Source: an uncultured Paracoccaceae bacterium | GTDB taxonomy: Bacteria > Pseudomonadota > Alphaproteobacteria > Rhodobacterales > Rhodobacteraceae | Assembly (NCBI GenBank): GCA_947499715.1 | Contig: CANMPL010000004.1 | Location: forward strand, 396,638 to 460,637 | Direction: 5' to 3' | DNA length: 64,000 nucleotides | Shown: positions 24,432 to 33,369 of the stretch, piece after piece | How the letters are laid out: every line of letters begins with the position of its first letter | Numbering within the stretch: the first letter of the stretch is position 1 | Notes under the pieces: generated by a model | What the model saw: the letters and a program-made list of their open reading frames with translations, nothing else | Told to the model about the DNA's origin: nothing | Databases searched by the model: none | Made by a program: the position numbers and the translations under genes

Positions 24432-25282
24432 AATTTGCGACCTACACCAGCGAAGGGCAGACCCATTACGGGGCGGTGACCGACGGTGGTATGATTGCGC
24501 TGGGGCCCCATTTCCCGCAATGGCCCACGCTGTTCGACGCGGTGCAGGCGGGCGGGTTGGCAGCACTGGAACAGGCCGCCGCCGGTCAGCCGGTGACCCA
24601 TACGGAGTTTGCCTATGAAATGGTCTTGCCGCAGACCCGGCGGATTCTGTGCGTGGGCGTGAATTTCCCCGACCGCAATGCCGAATACAAAGATGGATCG
24701 GACCAACCCAAATACATGTCATTGTTCCCCCGGTTTGCGTCAGGTTTCACGGGCCATGACCAACCGTTGATCCGGCCCCCTGAAAGCCCGCAACTGGACT
24801 ATGAAGGCGAGGTTGCCATTGTCATCGGAAAGGCAGGGCGGCGCATCACAGAGGCCACAGCCTATGACCATATCGCCGCACTGACGCTGTGCAACGAAGG
24901 CACGATCCGGGACTGGGTGCGGCATGCAAAATTCAACGTCACGCAGGGCAAGAACTGGGACAATTCCGGCGCGATGGGGCCGTGGCTGGTGCCTTTTAAA
25001 GATGCCGCACAACTGGACGGCGCCCGCATCATAACCCGTGTGAACGGTGACGTCAGGCAGGATGATATGGTGTCGCGGATGATGCATCCGATCCGGCGCG
25101 AGATCGCCTATATCTCGACCTTCATGCGGCTTGAGCCGGGCGATATCATCGTGACGGGCACGCCGACCGGTTCGGGTGCGCGTCTTGATCCGCCGCAATT
25201 TCTGCAACCCGGCGACGTTGTCGAGGTGGAGGTGAATGGCATTGGCACCTTGCGCAACACCATTGCGGATGAAGAGGTATGA
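24428..25282 (+). CDS. hpaG: FAH-family isomerase/decarboxylase HpaG (single domain)
   Basis: This 284-residue fumarylacetoacetate-hydrolase-fold protein has the metal motif in LDYEGEVAIVIGKAGRRI, LTLCNEGTIRDWVRHAKFNVTQGKNWDNSGAMGPWLV and LEPGDIIVTGTPTGSGARLDPPQFLQPGDVVEVEVNGIGTLRN. In the homoprotocatechuate pathway HpaG decarboxylates 5-oxopent-3-ene-1,2,5-tricarboxylate and isomerises the product. The enterobacterial protein has two such domains (about 429 residues); here there is one. The start ATG overlaps the decarboxylase stop. Other FAH-family activities are possible, but context supports HpaG. Confidence 0.88.
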   Translation: MKFATYTSEGQTHYGAVTDGGMIALGPHFPQWPTLFDAVQAGGLAALEQAAAGQPVTHTEFAYEMVLPQTRRILCVGVNFPDRNAEYKDGSDQPKYMSLFPRFASGFTGHDQPLIRPPESPQLDYEGEVAIVIGKAGRRITEATAYDHIAALTLCNEGTIRDWVRHAKFNVTQGKNWDNSGAMGPWLVPFKDAAQLDGARIITRVNGDVRQDDMVSRMMHPIRREIAYISTFMRLEPGDIIVTGTPTGSGARLDPPQFLQPGDVVEVEVNGIGTLRNTIADEEV

Positions 25283-26079
25283 CGCCAGAGGACCACGCAA
25301 GTGCGGCGGCCGATTTGCTGGATGCGGAACGCTCCGGTAGGCAGATCGGACTGCTCAGCAAACGCTTTCCCGAGATCAGCATGGATGACGCTTACGCGAT
25401 CCAGAAAGCGATCTTTGACGCCAAAACTGCGCAAGGCCAGTCGGTGGCAGGCTGGAAGATCGGGCTGACCTCGAAGGCGATGCAATATGCCTTGAACATC
25501 GACACGCCGGACAGCGGCATTTTGTTTGACGAGATGGTGTTCAAGACGGGGGCCACGGTGCCAGAGGGGCGGTTTATTCAGCCCCGGATCGAGGCCGAGA
25601 TTGCCTTTGTCATGAAATCCACGATCGAGGCCGCTAGCCCGACCCGCGACGACATTTTGGCGGCGACAGATTATGTCGCGCCATCCATCGAAATTTTGGA
25701 CACCCGCATTGTGAGAGCGGATCCTGAGACCGGCCAAGTCCGCAATGTGTTTGACACGATCAGCGACAACGCCGCCAACGCGGGGGTGGTTTTGGGCAAA
25801 GCACGCCATGCGCCGGATGCCTTTGATCTGCGCTGGGTTGGTGCGATTACATCCCGCGATGGCGCGGTTGAAGAAACCGGGTTGGGGGCAGGGGTGCTGA
25901 ATGACCCGGTCGAAAGTGTCGTCTGGCTTGCAACCCGTATGGCGCAATATGGGCAACGTATTGAGGCGGGGCAGATCGTTTTGTCCGGCAGTTTCATCCG
26001 GCCCGTGGAATGCCCGCCGGGCGCGCGCGTTCACGCGGATTTCGGGGTATTCGGGTCCGTCGACATCAATTTCGCTTAA
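25279..26079 (+). CDS. hpaH: 2-oxohept-4-ene-1,7-dioate hydratase
   Basis: This 266-residue member of the hydratase/decarboxylase FAH-related family has DAYAIQKAIFDAKTAQGQSVAGWKIGLTSKAMQ, the metal ligands in RFIQPRIEAEIAFVMKS, and LDTRI. It hydrates 2-oxohept-4-ene-1,7-dioate to 4-hydroxy-2-oxoheptane-1,7-dioate, the substrate of the HpaI aldolase. The aldolase gene is not in this window. The start overlaps hpaG by four bases, and the stop lies six bases from the end of the convergent second iclR gene. Confidence 0.93.
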   Translation: MTPEDHASAAADLLDAERSGRQIGLLSKRFPEISMDDAYAIQKAIFDAKTAQGQSVAGWKIGLTSKAMQYALNIDTPDSGILFDEMVFKTGATVPEGRFIQPRIEAEIAFVMKSTIEAASPTRDDILAATDYVAPSIEILDTRIVRADPETGQVRNVFDTISDNAANAGVVLGKARHAPDAFDLRWVGAITSRDGAVEETGLGAGVLNDPVESVVWLATRMAQYGQRIEAGQIVLSGSFIRPVECPPGARVHADFGVFGSVDINFA

Positions 26080-26085
26080 GGCGGG

Positions 26086-26865
26086 TTAGGTCATTGCCTG
26101 CGGATGTATCCCGCCAAGCGCTTGCGTTATCTCTTTTCCCGCACGGCGAAGTGCGGCATCGATCTGGGCCTGCAATTCTGGTGTCAGGCGCAAAGTGACG
26201 GCAGCAATCGCGATGGCCCCGATGGGATGTGTGGCTGGCCCAAAGATGGGTATGGCCGTGCCGGTGATTTCATCTTCAAACGTTGCTGGCGCGCGCGACA
26301 GCCCCTCTGCCCGGCAAGCCGCCAAGGCTTGCGCGAACTGCGTGCGGTTGATCGGCGTGTTGGCGGTGAACGCGGTCATTTCCTGATGTGCAAGAACGGT
26401 CTCAGCCATGTCGTCGGGAAGATATGCCGCAATCGCAACGCCTGATGCGGTCGCGTGCCAGGGCAGGGCAGTGGATGGGTGGACATGCGCGAACAACGCG
26501 CGGTCCGGTTCACCGATGGCGGCAGTGACCGGTGTTTGCCCCATCAGCAACGTACCATGGGCGGTTTCGCCCAAGGTATTGGCAAGATCGTCAAGGTAAG
26601 GTGCGATGACGGATTGAACCGGAAAGCTTTGCTCGCGCACCTGCGCAAGGTTGAGCGGCGTCAGCCCGATGCGGTATTTCCGGGACAGGACGTCCTGTTC
26701 AACAAAGCCATTGCGTTCCAGTGCGGTCATGCAGCGCAGGGTGGTGGTCTTGTCAAATGTGGATAGCCGCGCCAGTTCCGACAGCCCTAATTCGGCCCGC
26801 TGCGGCGAAAAGAACCGCAAGAGCGACAAGGCTTTGTCAACTGTGCCCATCATGGTCTTTGCCAT
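26086..26865 (-). CDS. IclR-family transcriptional regulator (second)
   Basis: This 259-residue protein has an N-terminal winged helix (TVDKALSLLRFFSPQRAELGLSELARLSTFDKTTTLRCMTALERNGFVEQD) and an IclR effector domain (HATASGVAIAAYLPDD, GLSRAPATFEDEITGTAIPIFGPATHPIGAIAIAAVTLRLTPEL). It resembles the IclR protein at 14076 throughout, especially around RLTPEL/RFTPEL and the winged helix. The ATG at 26865 has GGAG just upstream; the longer frame to 26961 was rejected. It is divergent from the demethylase-type flavoprotein genes and probably controls them. Confidence 0.93.
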   Translation of the reverse strand: MAKTMMGTVDKALSLLRFFSPQRAELGLSELARLSTFDKTTTLRCMTALERNGFVEQDVLSRKYRIGLTPLNLAQVREQSFPVQSVIAPYLDDLANTLGETAHGTLLMGQTPVTAAIGEPDRALFAHVHPSTALPWHATASGVAIAAYLPDDMAETVLAHQEMTAFTANTPINRTQFAQALAACRAEGLSRAPATFEDEITGTAIPIFGPATHPIGAIAIAAVTLRLTPELQAQIDAALRRAGKEITQALGGIHPQAMT

Positions 26866-26913
26866 TGCCACATCTCCTTGAGCATTGGTCTTGACAGATT
26901 TCCCTAATCCATC

Positions 26914-26951
26914 CAGTCTATATATGAACCGATTGGTAACAATAATGAACC
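26914..26951. promoter_or_regulatory. Candidate IclR operator region with two TGAACC sites
   Basis: TGAACC occurs at 26925-26930 and 26946-26951, 21 bases or two helical turns apart. The first sits in ATATATGAACCGA (26920-26932), identical to 13 bases around the operator at 14973-14987. The second has the imperfect partner GGTAAC five bases upstream (26935-26940). The left arms are poor, so these may be half sites used cooperatively. Confidence 0.6.
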
Positions 26952-26996
26952 GACCTTGCAACCCCGCAATTCTGCATCAATGCGCCCGATGGTAAG

Positions 26997-29459
26997 ATGG
27001 CTATGACGCTTCCAAATGCAGCGCCTGTCGTGGTGATCGGCGGCGGCATCATCGGATGCGCGACGCTTTACCATTTGGCGCATAAAGGCGTGGCGGCCGT
27101 ATTGGTCGAACGCCAGCAGATCGCATCGGGGACGACGTGGCACGCGGCTGGCATTGTGGGCCAATTGCGCGAAAGCAGCGCGCAGACGGAGCTTTCAAAA
27201 TACACAGCGCGGCTTTTTCAGTCGCTCGAGGAAGAAACGGGTCAGGCCACCGGATACAAGCAGAACGGCACGATCAATCTTGCGCTGTCGGACGTGAGGA
27301 TGGAGCAATTGCGCCGCAGTCACGATCACGCGCTACGCATGGGTATCCCCAGCCATATCCTGACCCCCGAGGAAACGGCCGCGCATTGGCCCTTGGTCGA
27401 TTATGACGGTGTTCAAGGTGCTTTCTATGTGCCGTCCAACGGGCAGGTGAACCCATTGGATGTGACAACAGCGCTGGCGAAAGGCGCGCGTAAAAAGGGT
27501 GCCCGGATCTTTGAACAGACCGCCGCGACACGTATCCTGACCAAAAATGGCGCGGTGATCGGGGTCGAGACCGACCAAGGCGTCATTGCCACCAAGAAGG
27601 TGCTTTTGGCCGGTGGCATGTGGACCAGCCGGTTTGCCAAGGCGCATGGTGTGACGGTCCCGCTTCATGCGGCGGAACACTTTTACATCGTGACGGAACC
27701 GGTGCCGGATTTACCGCGCGATCTGCCGATCCTGAATATCATCGAAGAACGGACCTATTGGAAAGAAGACGCAGGCAAATTGCTGATCGGCGGGTTTGAG
27801 GCGCGGGGCAAAGCTTGGGCCAAGGACGGCATTCCCGACAGTTTCTGCTTTGACGAGCTGCCATTTGACATGGACCACGTCGAAGACGATCTGGCGCGGA
27901 TGTTTATGCGGATGCCGGCGTTGGAGAATATGGGTATCCAGACGTTCTTTAATGGTCCCGAAAGCTTTACCCCCGACGGCAAGCCCTACATCGGACCAGC
28001 CCCTGAAATGCCGGGATTGTTCATTGCGGCGGGGATGAATTCCAATGGGATCCTGAATTCTGGCGGCGTCGGCCTGACGATGGCCGAATGGATCACTGAC
28101 GGGATGCCAAAGCGCGGGATGGGCGGGATCATGACGGCCCGCGCGCTGCCCTACCAATCCAACAACGCCTATAACGCAGAGCGGGTGACCGAGGCGGTTG
28201 GGTTTCATTATGGGCTGCATTGGCCCGGACGTCAGATCGAAACGGCGCGCGGCTTGCGCAGGGTGCCATTGCATTCGCAATTGACGCAGGCAGGCGCGAT
28301 GTTTGCGGAACGCGTGGGTTGGGAAGTGCCGATGTATTTCGATCCCGGCGCCGACACCTGGCCGACAGAACCCGCGATCGGATATCAAGCCTGGTCGCCG
28401 CAGGTGGCAAAGGAAGTGGCCGCCGTAGCGGGCGCCGCTGGTCTGCTTGACCAATCGATGTATGGCAAGCTGCTGGTTGCGGGGCCTGACGCTGTGACGC
28501 TTTTGAACCACCTGTGCGGCGCGCAGATGGATGTCGCAGTAGGGCAAAGCGTCTATACCCAGTTTCTGAACACGCGCGGCGGGATTGAGGCGGATATCAC
28601 CGTCACCCGGATCGCAGCCCACCGTTTCATGATCGTGACGGGCCATCCCAGTCAGGCGCGGGACATGGCGTGGATCAACGCACATAAGGACCCTGATTGG
28701 CGCTGCGAGATCATTGATATGACTTCGGCCTACGGCTTGCTGACGGTCCACGGCCCAAAGGCGCGCGACATCTTGCAGGCGATGACAACAGAAGACGTTT
28801 CAAACCCGGCAATCCCGTTTGGTGCCGCGCGCGAGATGGATCTGGCCTTTGCGCGCGCCTGGGTCTTCCGCAGATCGTTCCTTGGCGAGCTGGGGTATGA
28901 GATGTTGATCCCAACCGAATTCATGGCCCATGTCTATGAGGCTTTGTGGCAGGCAGGAGAGCCGCATGGGCTGCGCCATGTGGGCATGTTTGCGATGAAC
29001 ACCTGCCGCCTAGAAAAGGGGTTTCGCCACTTTGGTCACGACATCGCAGAGGACGACACCCCCTACGAGACGGGGCTGGGCTTTGCCGTTGATCTGGGCA
29101 AGTCTGACTTCATCGGAAAAGCAGCGCTTCAGGCGCAAAGGGACACTTACAAAGCCGCTGTGCCTGACCGGCTTGTCACGATTGCTGTGCCCGATATCAC
29201 GCAAGAAAAGGGTCCCTACCTTTCACATGATGAAACGATCTGGAAGGATCAGAGGCTGGTGGGCTACGTGACATCGGGCGGCTGGGGGCATCGCTTGGGG
29301 CAGATGATTGGGCTTGCGACCCTGCACCGGGACGAGGGCATTTCAAAGGACTGGATCATGGAGGGCGGCTTTACCGTGCGGATTGCTGGTGAAGTTTTTG
29401 CCATGACCGCGCAACTTGCGCCGCAATATGATCCACAAGGTGAAAAGATGCGCGGCTGA
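26997..29459 (+). CDS. Dimethylglycine/sarcosine dehydrogenase-like flavoprotein with GcvT domain
   Basis: This 820-residue two-part protein starts with a D-amino-acid-oxidase-fold FAD domain (VVVIGGGIIGCATLYHLAHKGV, then SGTTWHAAG, whose His is the usual covalent FAD site in this family). It continues into GcvT folate-binding domains at about residues 430-815 (GLLDQSMYGKLLVAG, FRRSFLGELGYEMLIP, CRLEKGFRHFGHDIAEDDTPYETGL). Such enzymes oxidise N-methyl groups and pass the one-carbon unit to tetrahydrofolate. The N-methyl substrate is unknown. It is first in a three-gene operon facing away from the second iclR gene. Confidence 0.9.
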   Translation: MAMTLPNAAPVVVIGGGIIGCATLYHLAHKGVAAVLVERQQIASGTTWHAAGIVGQLRESSAQTELSKYTARLFQSLEEETGQATGYKQNGTINLALSDVRMEQLRRSHDHALRMGIPSHILTPEETAAHWPLVDYDGVQGAFYVPSNGQVNPLDVTTALAKGARKKGARIFEQTAATRILTKNGAVIGVETDQGVIATKKVLLAGGMWTSRFAKAHGVTVPLHAAEHFYIVTEPVPDLPRDLPILNIIEERTYWKEDAGKLLIGGFEARGKAWAKDGIPDSFCFDELPFDMDHVEDDLARMFMRMPALENMGIQTFFNGPESFTPDGKPYIGPAPEMPGLFIAAGMNSNGILNSGGVGLTMAEWITDGMPKRGMGGIMTARALPYQSNNAYNAERVTEAVGFHYGLHWPGRQIETARGLRRVPLHSQLTQAGAMFAERVGWEVPMYFDPGADTWPTEPAIGYQAWSPQVAKEVAAVAGAAGLLDQSMYGKLLVAGPDAVTLLNHLCGAQMDVAVGQSVYTQFLNTRGGIEADITVTRIAAHRFMIVTGHPSQARDMAWINAHKDPDWRCEIIDMTSAYGLLTVHGPKARDILQAMTTEDVSNPAIPFGAAREMDLAFARAWVFRRSFLGELGYEMLIPTEFMAHVYEALWQAGEPHGLRHVGMFAMNTCRLEKGFRHFGHDIAEDDTPYETGLGFAVDLGKSDFIGKAALQAQRDTYKAAVPDRLVTIAVPDITQEKGPYLSHDETIWKDQRLVGYVTSGGWGHRLGQMIGLATLHRDEGISKDWIMEGGFTVRIAGEVFAMTAQLAPQYDPQGEKMRG

Positions 29460-29477
29460 CGCGCCGGAGGATAACGG

Positions 29478-30713
29478 ATGACAAAAACGATACTCGTGAT
29501 CGGCACCTACGACACCAAAGACGAAGAGCTTCACTATGTCTGCGACCGGATCAAGGCGCAGGGCGGGGAGGTTCTTGCCATGGATGTCAGCGTTTTGGGT
29601 GACCCCTCGGCACCCACCGATATCTCCAAACATCAGGTGGCAGAGGCAGGCGGTTCCTCTATTCAGGCGGCAATTGATTGCGGCGAAGAGAATGCCGCGA
29701 TGCAGATCATGGCCCGTGGTGCGGCGAAACTGTCAGCGCAGCTTTATGCCGATGGCAAGATTGACGGCATGATCGCCCTGGGTGGCACAATGGGCACCGA
29801 TCTTGCCCTTGATTGTGCGCAGGCCCTGCCGATGGGCGTGCCGAAATATGTCGTGTCGACCGTGTCGTTTTCTCCGCTGATCCCGGCGGATCGCCTTAGC
29901 CCCGATATCCAGATGATCTTGTGGGCGGGGGGGCTTTATGGCCTGAACTCGGTCTGTAAATCCTCGCTTTCGCAGGCCGCGGGCGCGGTGCTGGGGGCCG
30001 CCAATGCGGTCGAGCCACCAATGGCTGGGCGTCCGGTCATTGGGATGATGAGCCTTGGGTCGAGTTGCCTGAAATACATGAAGCGCCTGCGCGATCCACT
30101 GCAAGAGCGCGGATTTGAAGTTGCGGTCTTTCATGCCACCGGCATGGGCGGCATGGCGTTCGAGGCCTTGGCGCGGCAAGGATACTTTGCCGTTGTCATG
30201 GATTTTGCACTGCCAGAGCTAAGCAACCTGATGGTCGGATCTGTTGTAAACGGCGGGCAAGATCGGCTGACCAATGCAGGTGCGCAGGGGATTCCGCAGA
30301 TTGTGTCTCCGGGTTGTGCGGACCTGATCGATTTTGCCGGGTGGCAGGACATCCCAGAGGCTTATGCCGATCGCCCCTTCCATACCCACAACCGGCTGAT
30401 CAAATCGTCGGGCTTATCGCCGGATGAACGTCGGGCACTTGTGCGCGACATCGCAGCAAGGCTTGCCACGGCCAGGGGCCCGGTCCATGTCCTGATGCCG
30501 ACCGAAGGCGTCGAGGAATGGGACCGCGAAGGGGGGCCTGCCCATGACCCTGAAGGTCTGGCCGCCATGGTCGATGAGATGGGCAAAGCGATCAAGGCAC
30601 CCGCGGAACTGACCATGTTGGACTGCCATATCAACGATCAGGCGTTTTCCGACGCGGCATTGGCCGTTCTTGATGGCTGGATCGCGGGCGGCACGGTCAA
30701 GGCGCATGTCTGA
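29478..30713 (+). CDS. Tm-1-like ATP-binding domain protein (UPF0261)
   Basis: This 411-residue protein matches the bacterial Tm-1-like/UPF0261 family. It opens ILVIGTYDTKDEELHYVCDRI, contains MIALGGTMGTDLALDCAQALPMGVPKYVVSTVSF in mid-protein, and ends with a region including PGCADLIDFAGWQ and FHTHNRLIKSSGLSPDERR. Plant Tm-1 N-terminal domains bind ATP; the bacterial reaction is not known to me. It often stands next to catabolic genes. Here it lies between two demethylase-type flavoproteins and overlaps the second by eight bases. Confidence 0.88.
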   Translation: MTKTILVIGTYDTKDEELHYVCDRIKAQGGEVLAMDVSVLGDPSAPTDISKHQVAEAGGSSIQAAIDCGEENAAMQIMARGAAKLSAQLYADGKIDGMIALGGTMGTDLALDCAQALPMGVPKYVVSTVSFSPLIPADRLSPDIQMILWAGGLYGLNSVCKSSLSQAAGAVLGAANAVEPPMAGRPVIGMMSLGSSCLKYMKRLRDPLQERGFEVAVFHATGMGGMAFEALARQGYFAVVMDFALPELSNLMVGSVVNGGQDRLTNAGAQGIPQIVSPGCADLIDFAGWQDIPEAYADRPFHTHNRLIKSSGLSPDERRALVRDIAARLATARGPVHVLMPTEGVEEWDREGGPAHDPEGLAAMVDEMGKAIKAPAELTMLDCHINDQAFSDAALAVLDGWIAGGTVKAHV

Positions 30714-32745
30714 CCTGAGCAAGACGGACGACCGGTACAAGGTGCTGTTTGAACCGGTTAAGATCGGGCCGGTCACCGCGCCAAACCGGTTTTACGCAGT
30801 GCCACATGCCACCGGGCATTCGCCGCTGATGCGCAACGGATCCCATGCTATGCGGACCACAAAAGCCGAAGGCGGGTGGGGCACCGTATGTATGCAATTG
30901 GCCGAAATCGACCCCACATCCGATATCTGTGACTTGCCGATTGAAAAATTCTGGGATGCGGGCGATGTGGCCGATCACCGGGTCCTGACGGATCGGTTGC
31001 GCGAGATTGGGTCGCTGTCAGCGATTGAAATTGCGCATACCGGTATTCGCGGCCGTGGGATGGTCACCGGAATGCCGGTCTGGGGGCCTTCCAACCTGCC
31101 CTGCCTGAAACCGCAGGTTCCGGTGCAGTGCAAAGCGATGGACAAGGCCGACATCAAGGCTCTGCGTGAAAGCTATCGCGCCGCAGTGCGCCGCTCAAAA
31201 GAGGCCGGGTATGACATTGTTTATATCTACGCCGCGCATGATGCCTCGATCCTGTGGCACTTTCTATCGCCAGCCTACAACCACCGGTCTGATGCATATG
31301 GCGGCAGCTTTGAAAACCGACTGCGGCTGATGCGCGAGGTTCTGGAAGACACGATCGAAGAAGCGCGCGGCGAAATGGCCGTGGCCATTCGCCTTGCGGT
31401 GCACGAGGTTGGCGGACGTGGAAAGATCACCAACGATGGCGAAGGCCGCGACGTGGTCGAGGCGCTGGCGGATCTGCCCGACCTGTGGGACGTCAATATC
31501 GCAAGTTGGCCGAACGACAGCGGCACATCGCGTTTTGATCGCGAGGGCTGGCAAGAGGAGTTCACATCATTTGTCAAAGAGGTCACGAACAAGCCGGTTG
31601 TCGGCGTGGGGCGCTTTACCTCTCCTGACCTGATGGTCAGTCAGATCAAGCGCGGCGTTTTGGATCTGATCGGGGGCGCGCGCCCTTCGATTGCGGATCC
31701 TTATCTGCCGGACAAGATCCGCACCGGCCGGGTGGAGGACATTCGGGAGTGCATCGGCTGCAATATCTGCGTGTCGTCGGATGCGTTTTCGATCCCTTTG
31801 AACTGCACGCAGAATCCCACAATCAGTCAGGAGTGGAAACGCGGGTGGCATCCCGAGATCGTGCCAAGTGCAAAGGCCAAGAAAGCCCTGCTGGTTGCCG
31901 GTGCTGGCCCCGCCGGATTGGAGGCGGCCCTGGTGCTCGCGCGCGCCGGCCACCACGTGACAGTCGCCGATCAGTCCAGCGAATTGGGCGGACGAAGTTT
32001 GCGCGAAAGCCACCTTTTTGGTTTGGGCGCGTGGTCGCGTATGGCCGACTACAGGCTGTATCAGCTGCGGCAAATGGCCAATGTGGACATGTATACCGAC
32101 AGTGCAATTGATGCAGGTGCCGTGGCCGAGATGGGCACGGATCATACCTTTGTTGCAACCGGTGCCGACTGGATAACCAACGGCTTGGGGCGGACCCATT
32201 TTGAACCGATTGACGGGTTTGATCTGGCCGCGCTTAGCGTGGATGCGGTGATGGCGGGTGCGATCCCAGAGGGGCCAGTCGTCGTTTATGACGATGATCA
32301 TTACTACATGGGCAACGTGGTCGCGGCGCACCTAGCAAAGATTGGGCACGAAGTCACATTGGTGACACCGCAGCCATATATCGCCGGGTGGATGGGATAC
32401 ACGCTCGAACAACCAAGGGTCATCGACCAGTTGAACGGGCTGGGGGTCAAGATGGTCCCCAACGCGATTGCAACGGGTCATGATCAACGGTTGTTTCTGA
32501 AGGACGCCAACACCGGCAATTCGCTTTCGCCAGTTGAGGGCAGCCTGGTTCAGGTCGGTCTGCGCGCGCCGAACCTGGGTCTTTGGCACGCGCTTGATGA
32601 CGTCGCTGAAAAGTCGCTATTGGGTGATGCGCTTGCGCCGGGGATCGTGCAGGCGGCTGTGTTCAGCGGCCACCGGATCGCGCGTCGATTTTTGAACGGT
32701 GGAGAAGAACCTGCCATCAAGCGAGAGCGCGGGCTGCTGGTTTAG
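30706..32745 (+). CDS. Trimethylamine dehydrogenase-like iron-sulfur flavoprotein
   Basis: This 679-residue protein has the three-part layout of trimethylamine, dimethylamine and histamine dehydrogenases. First is an FMN TIM barrel (FEPVKIGPVTAPNRFYAVPHATGHSP; SPAYNHRSDAYGGSFENRLRL; VVGVGRFTSP; LIGGARPSIADPYLP). Next is a [4Fe-4S] motif C-x2-C-x2-C-x11-C in RECIGCNICVSS...NCTQNP, and last a Rossmann NAD/ADP-binding pair. The family removes N-methyl or amine groups and passes electrons to ETF. N-methylproline demethylases also fall nearby. The start ATG at 30706 overlaps the previous stop by eight bases; the frame from 30670 was rejected. Confidence 0.88.
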   Translation: MSDLSKTDDRYKVLFEPVKIGPVTAPNRFYAVPHATGHSPLMRNGSHAMRTTKAEGGWGTVCMQLAEIDPTSDICDLPIEKFWDAGDVADHRVLTDRLREIGSLSAIEIAHTGIRGRGMVTGMPVWGPSNLPCLKPQVPVQCKAMDKADIKALRESYRAAVRRSKEAGYDIVYIYAAHDASILWHFLSPAYNHRSDAYGGSFENRLRLMREVLEDTIEEARGEMAVAIRLAVHEVGGRGKITNDGEGRDVVEALADLPDLWDVNIASWPNDSGTSRFDREGWQEEFTSFVKEVTNKPVVGVGRFTSPDLMVSQIKRGVLDLIGGARPSIADPYLPDKIRTGRVEDIRECIGCNICVSSDAFSIPLNCTQNPTISQEWKRGWHPEIVPSAKAKKALLVAGAGPAGLEAALVLARAGHHVTVADQSSELGGRSLRESHLFGLGAWSRMADYRLYQLRQMANVDMYTDSAIDAGAVAEMGTDHTFVATGADWITNGLGRTHFEPIDGFDLAALSVDAVMAGAIPEGPVVVYDDDHYYMGNVVAAHLAKIGHEVTLVTPQPYIAGWMGYTLEQPRVIDQLNGLGVKMVPNAIATGHDQRLFLKDANTGNSLSPVEGSLVQVGLRAPNLGLWHALDDVAEKSLLGDALAPGIVQAAVFSGHRIARRFLNGGEEPAIKRERGLLV

Positions 32746-32751
32746 GCGGGG

Positions 32752-33369
32752 CTAATTGTCAGGGTGCGCTGCGACGAAGGCAGGGTGCCGGGCGCAGGCC
32801 GCCTCAATCGCGCGGATACGCGGCAGATCGGCATAATCAACGCCCCAGCGGGCCGCGTTGTAAAGCTGCGGGATCAGGCAAACATCAGCAAGGCTTGGGG
32901 CGGTCCCAGCGGCATATGGCGCTTGATCGAAGGCTTCCAAGAGCGCCTCAAACGCCTGCAATCCGGGCCGGATAAAGTGCTGCATCCACGCGGATCGCGC
33001 AGGTTCCTGACCGCCGGTTGCATGCAGCACCACGGACAGATTGCAAACTGGGTGGACGTCAACGGCGATGGCATGAGCGAGCGCCTGCACCTTGGTGCGC
33101 GCGACGGGATCTTTGGGCAACAATTGCAGGTCGCGGGTCTGGTCAAGGTAATCAAGGATCGCCAGCGATTGGGTAAAGCGCTGCCCGTCGATGTCCAACA
33201 CAGGCACGAAGCCCTGCGGGTTCCGCGAAAGATGGGCGTCGGACTTATGTTCTTTTGCCAAAAGATCGACGGTTTCGATTTGATAGTCTTCTTGGGCAAG
33301 GTTCAGCGCGATCCGCAGCCGGTAGCTGGCCGAAGACCTTGGATAATCCCAAAGGATTGTGCCGGTCAC
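32752..33369 (-). CDS. maiA: Maleylacetoacetate isomerase (zeta-class GST)
   Basis: This 205-residue zeta-class glutathione transferase has the SSASYRLRIALNLA active-site segment near residue 12 (the family reads SSxSxRVRIAL), the glutathione-binding NPQGFVPVLDIDG and QSLAILDYLD segments, and the C-terminal helix DVCLIPQLYNAARW. It isomerises maleylacetoacetate to fumarylacetoacetate in homogentisate breakdown. It begins with GTG at 33369 and overlaps the DUF2783 stop by four bases. It ends the hmgA operon and faces the convergent dehydrogenase-like gene six bases away. Confidence 0.92.
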   Translation of the reverse strand: MTGTILWDYPRSSASYRLRIALNLAQEDYQIETVDLLAKEHKSDAHLSRNPQGFVPVLDIDGQRFTQSLAILDYLDQTRDLQLLPKDPVARTKVQALAHAIAVDVHPVCNLSVVLHATGGQEPARSAWMQHFIRPGLQAFEALLEAFDQAPYAAGTAPSLADVCLIPQLYNAARWGVDYADLPRIRAIEAACARHPAFVAAHPDN

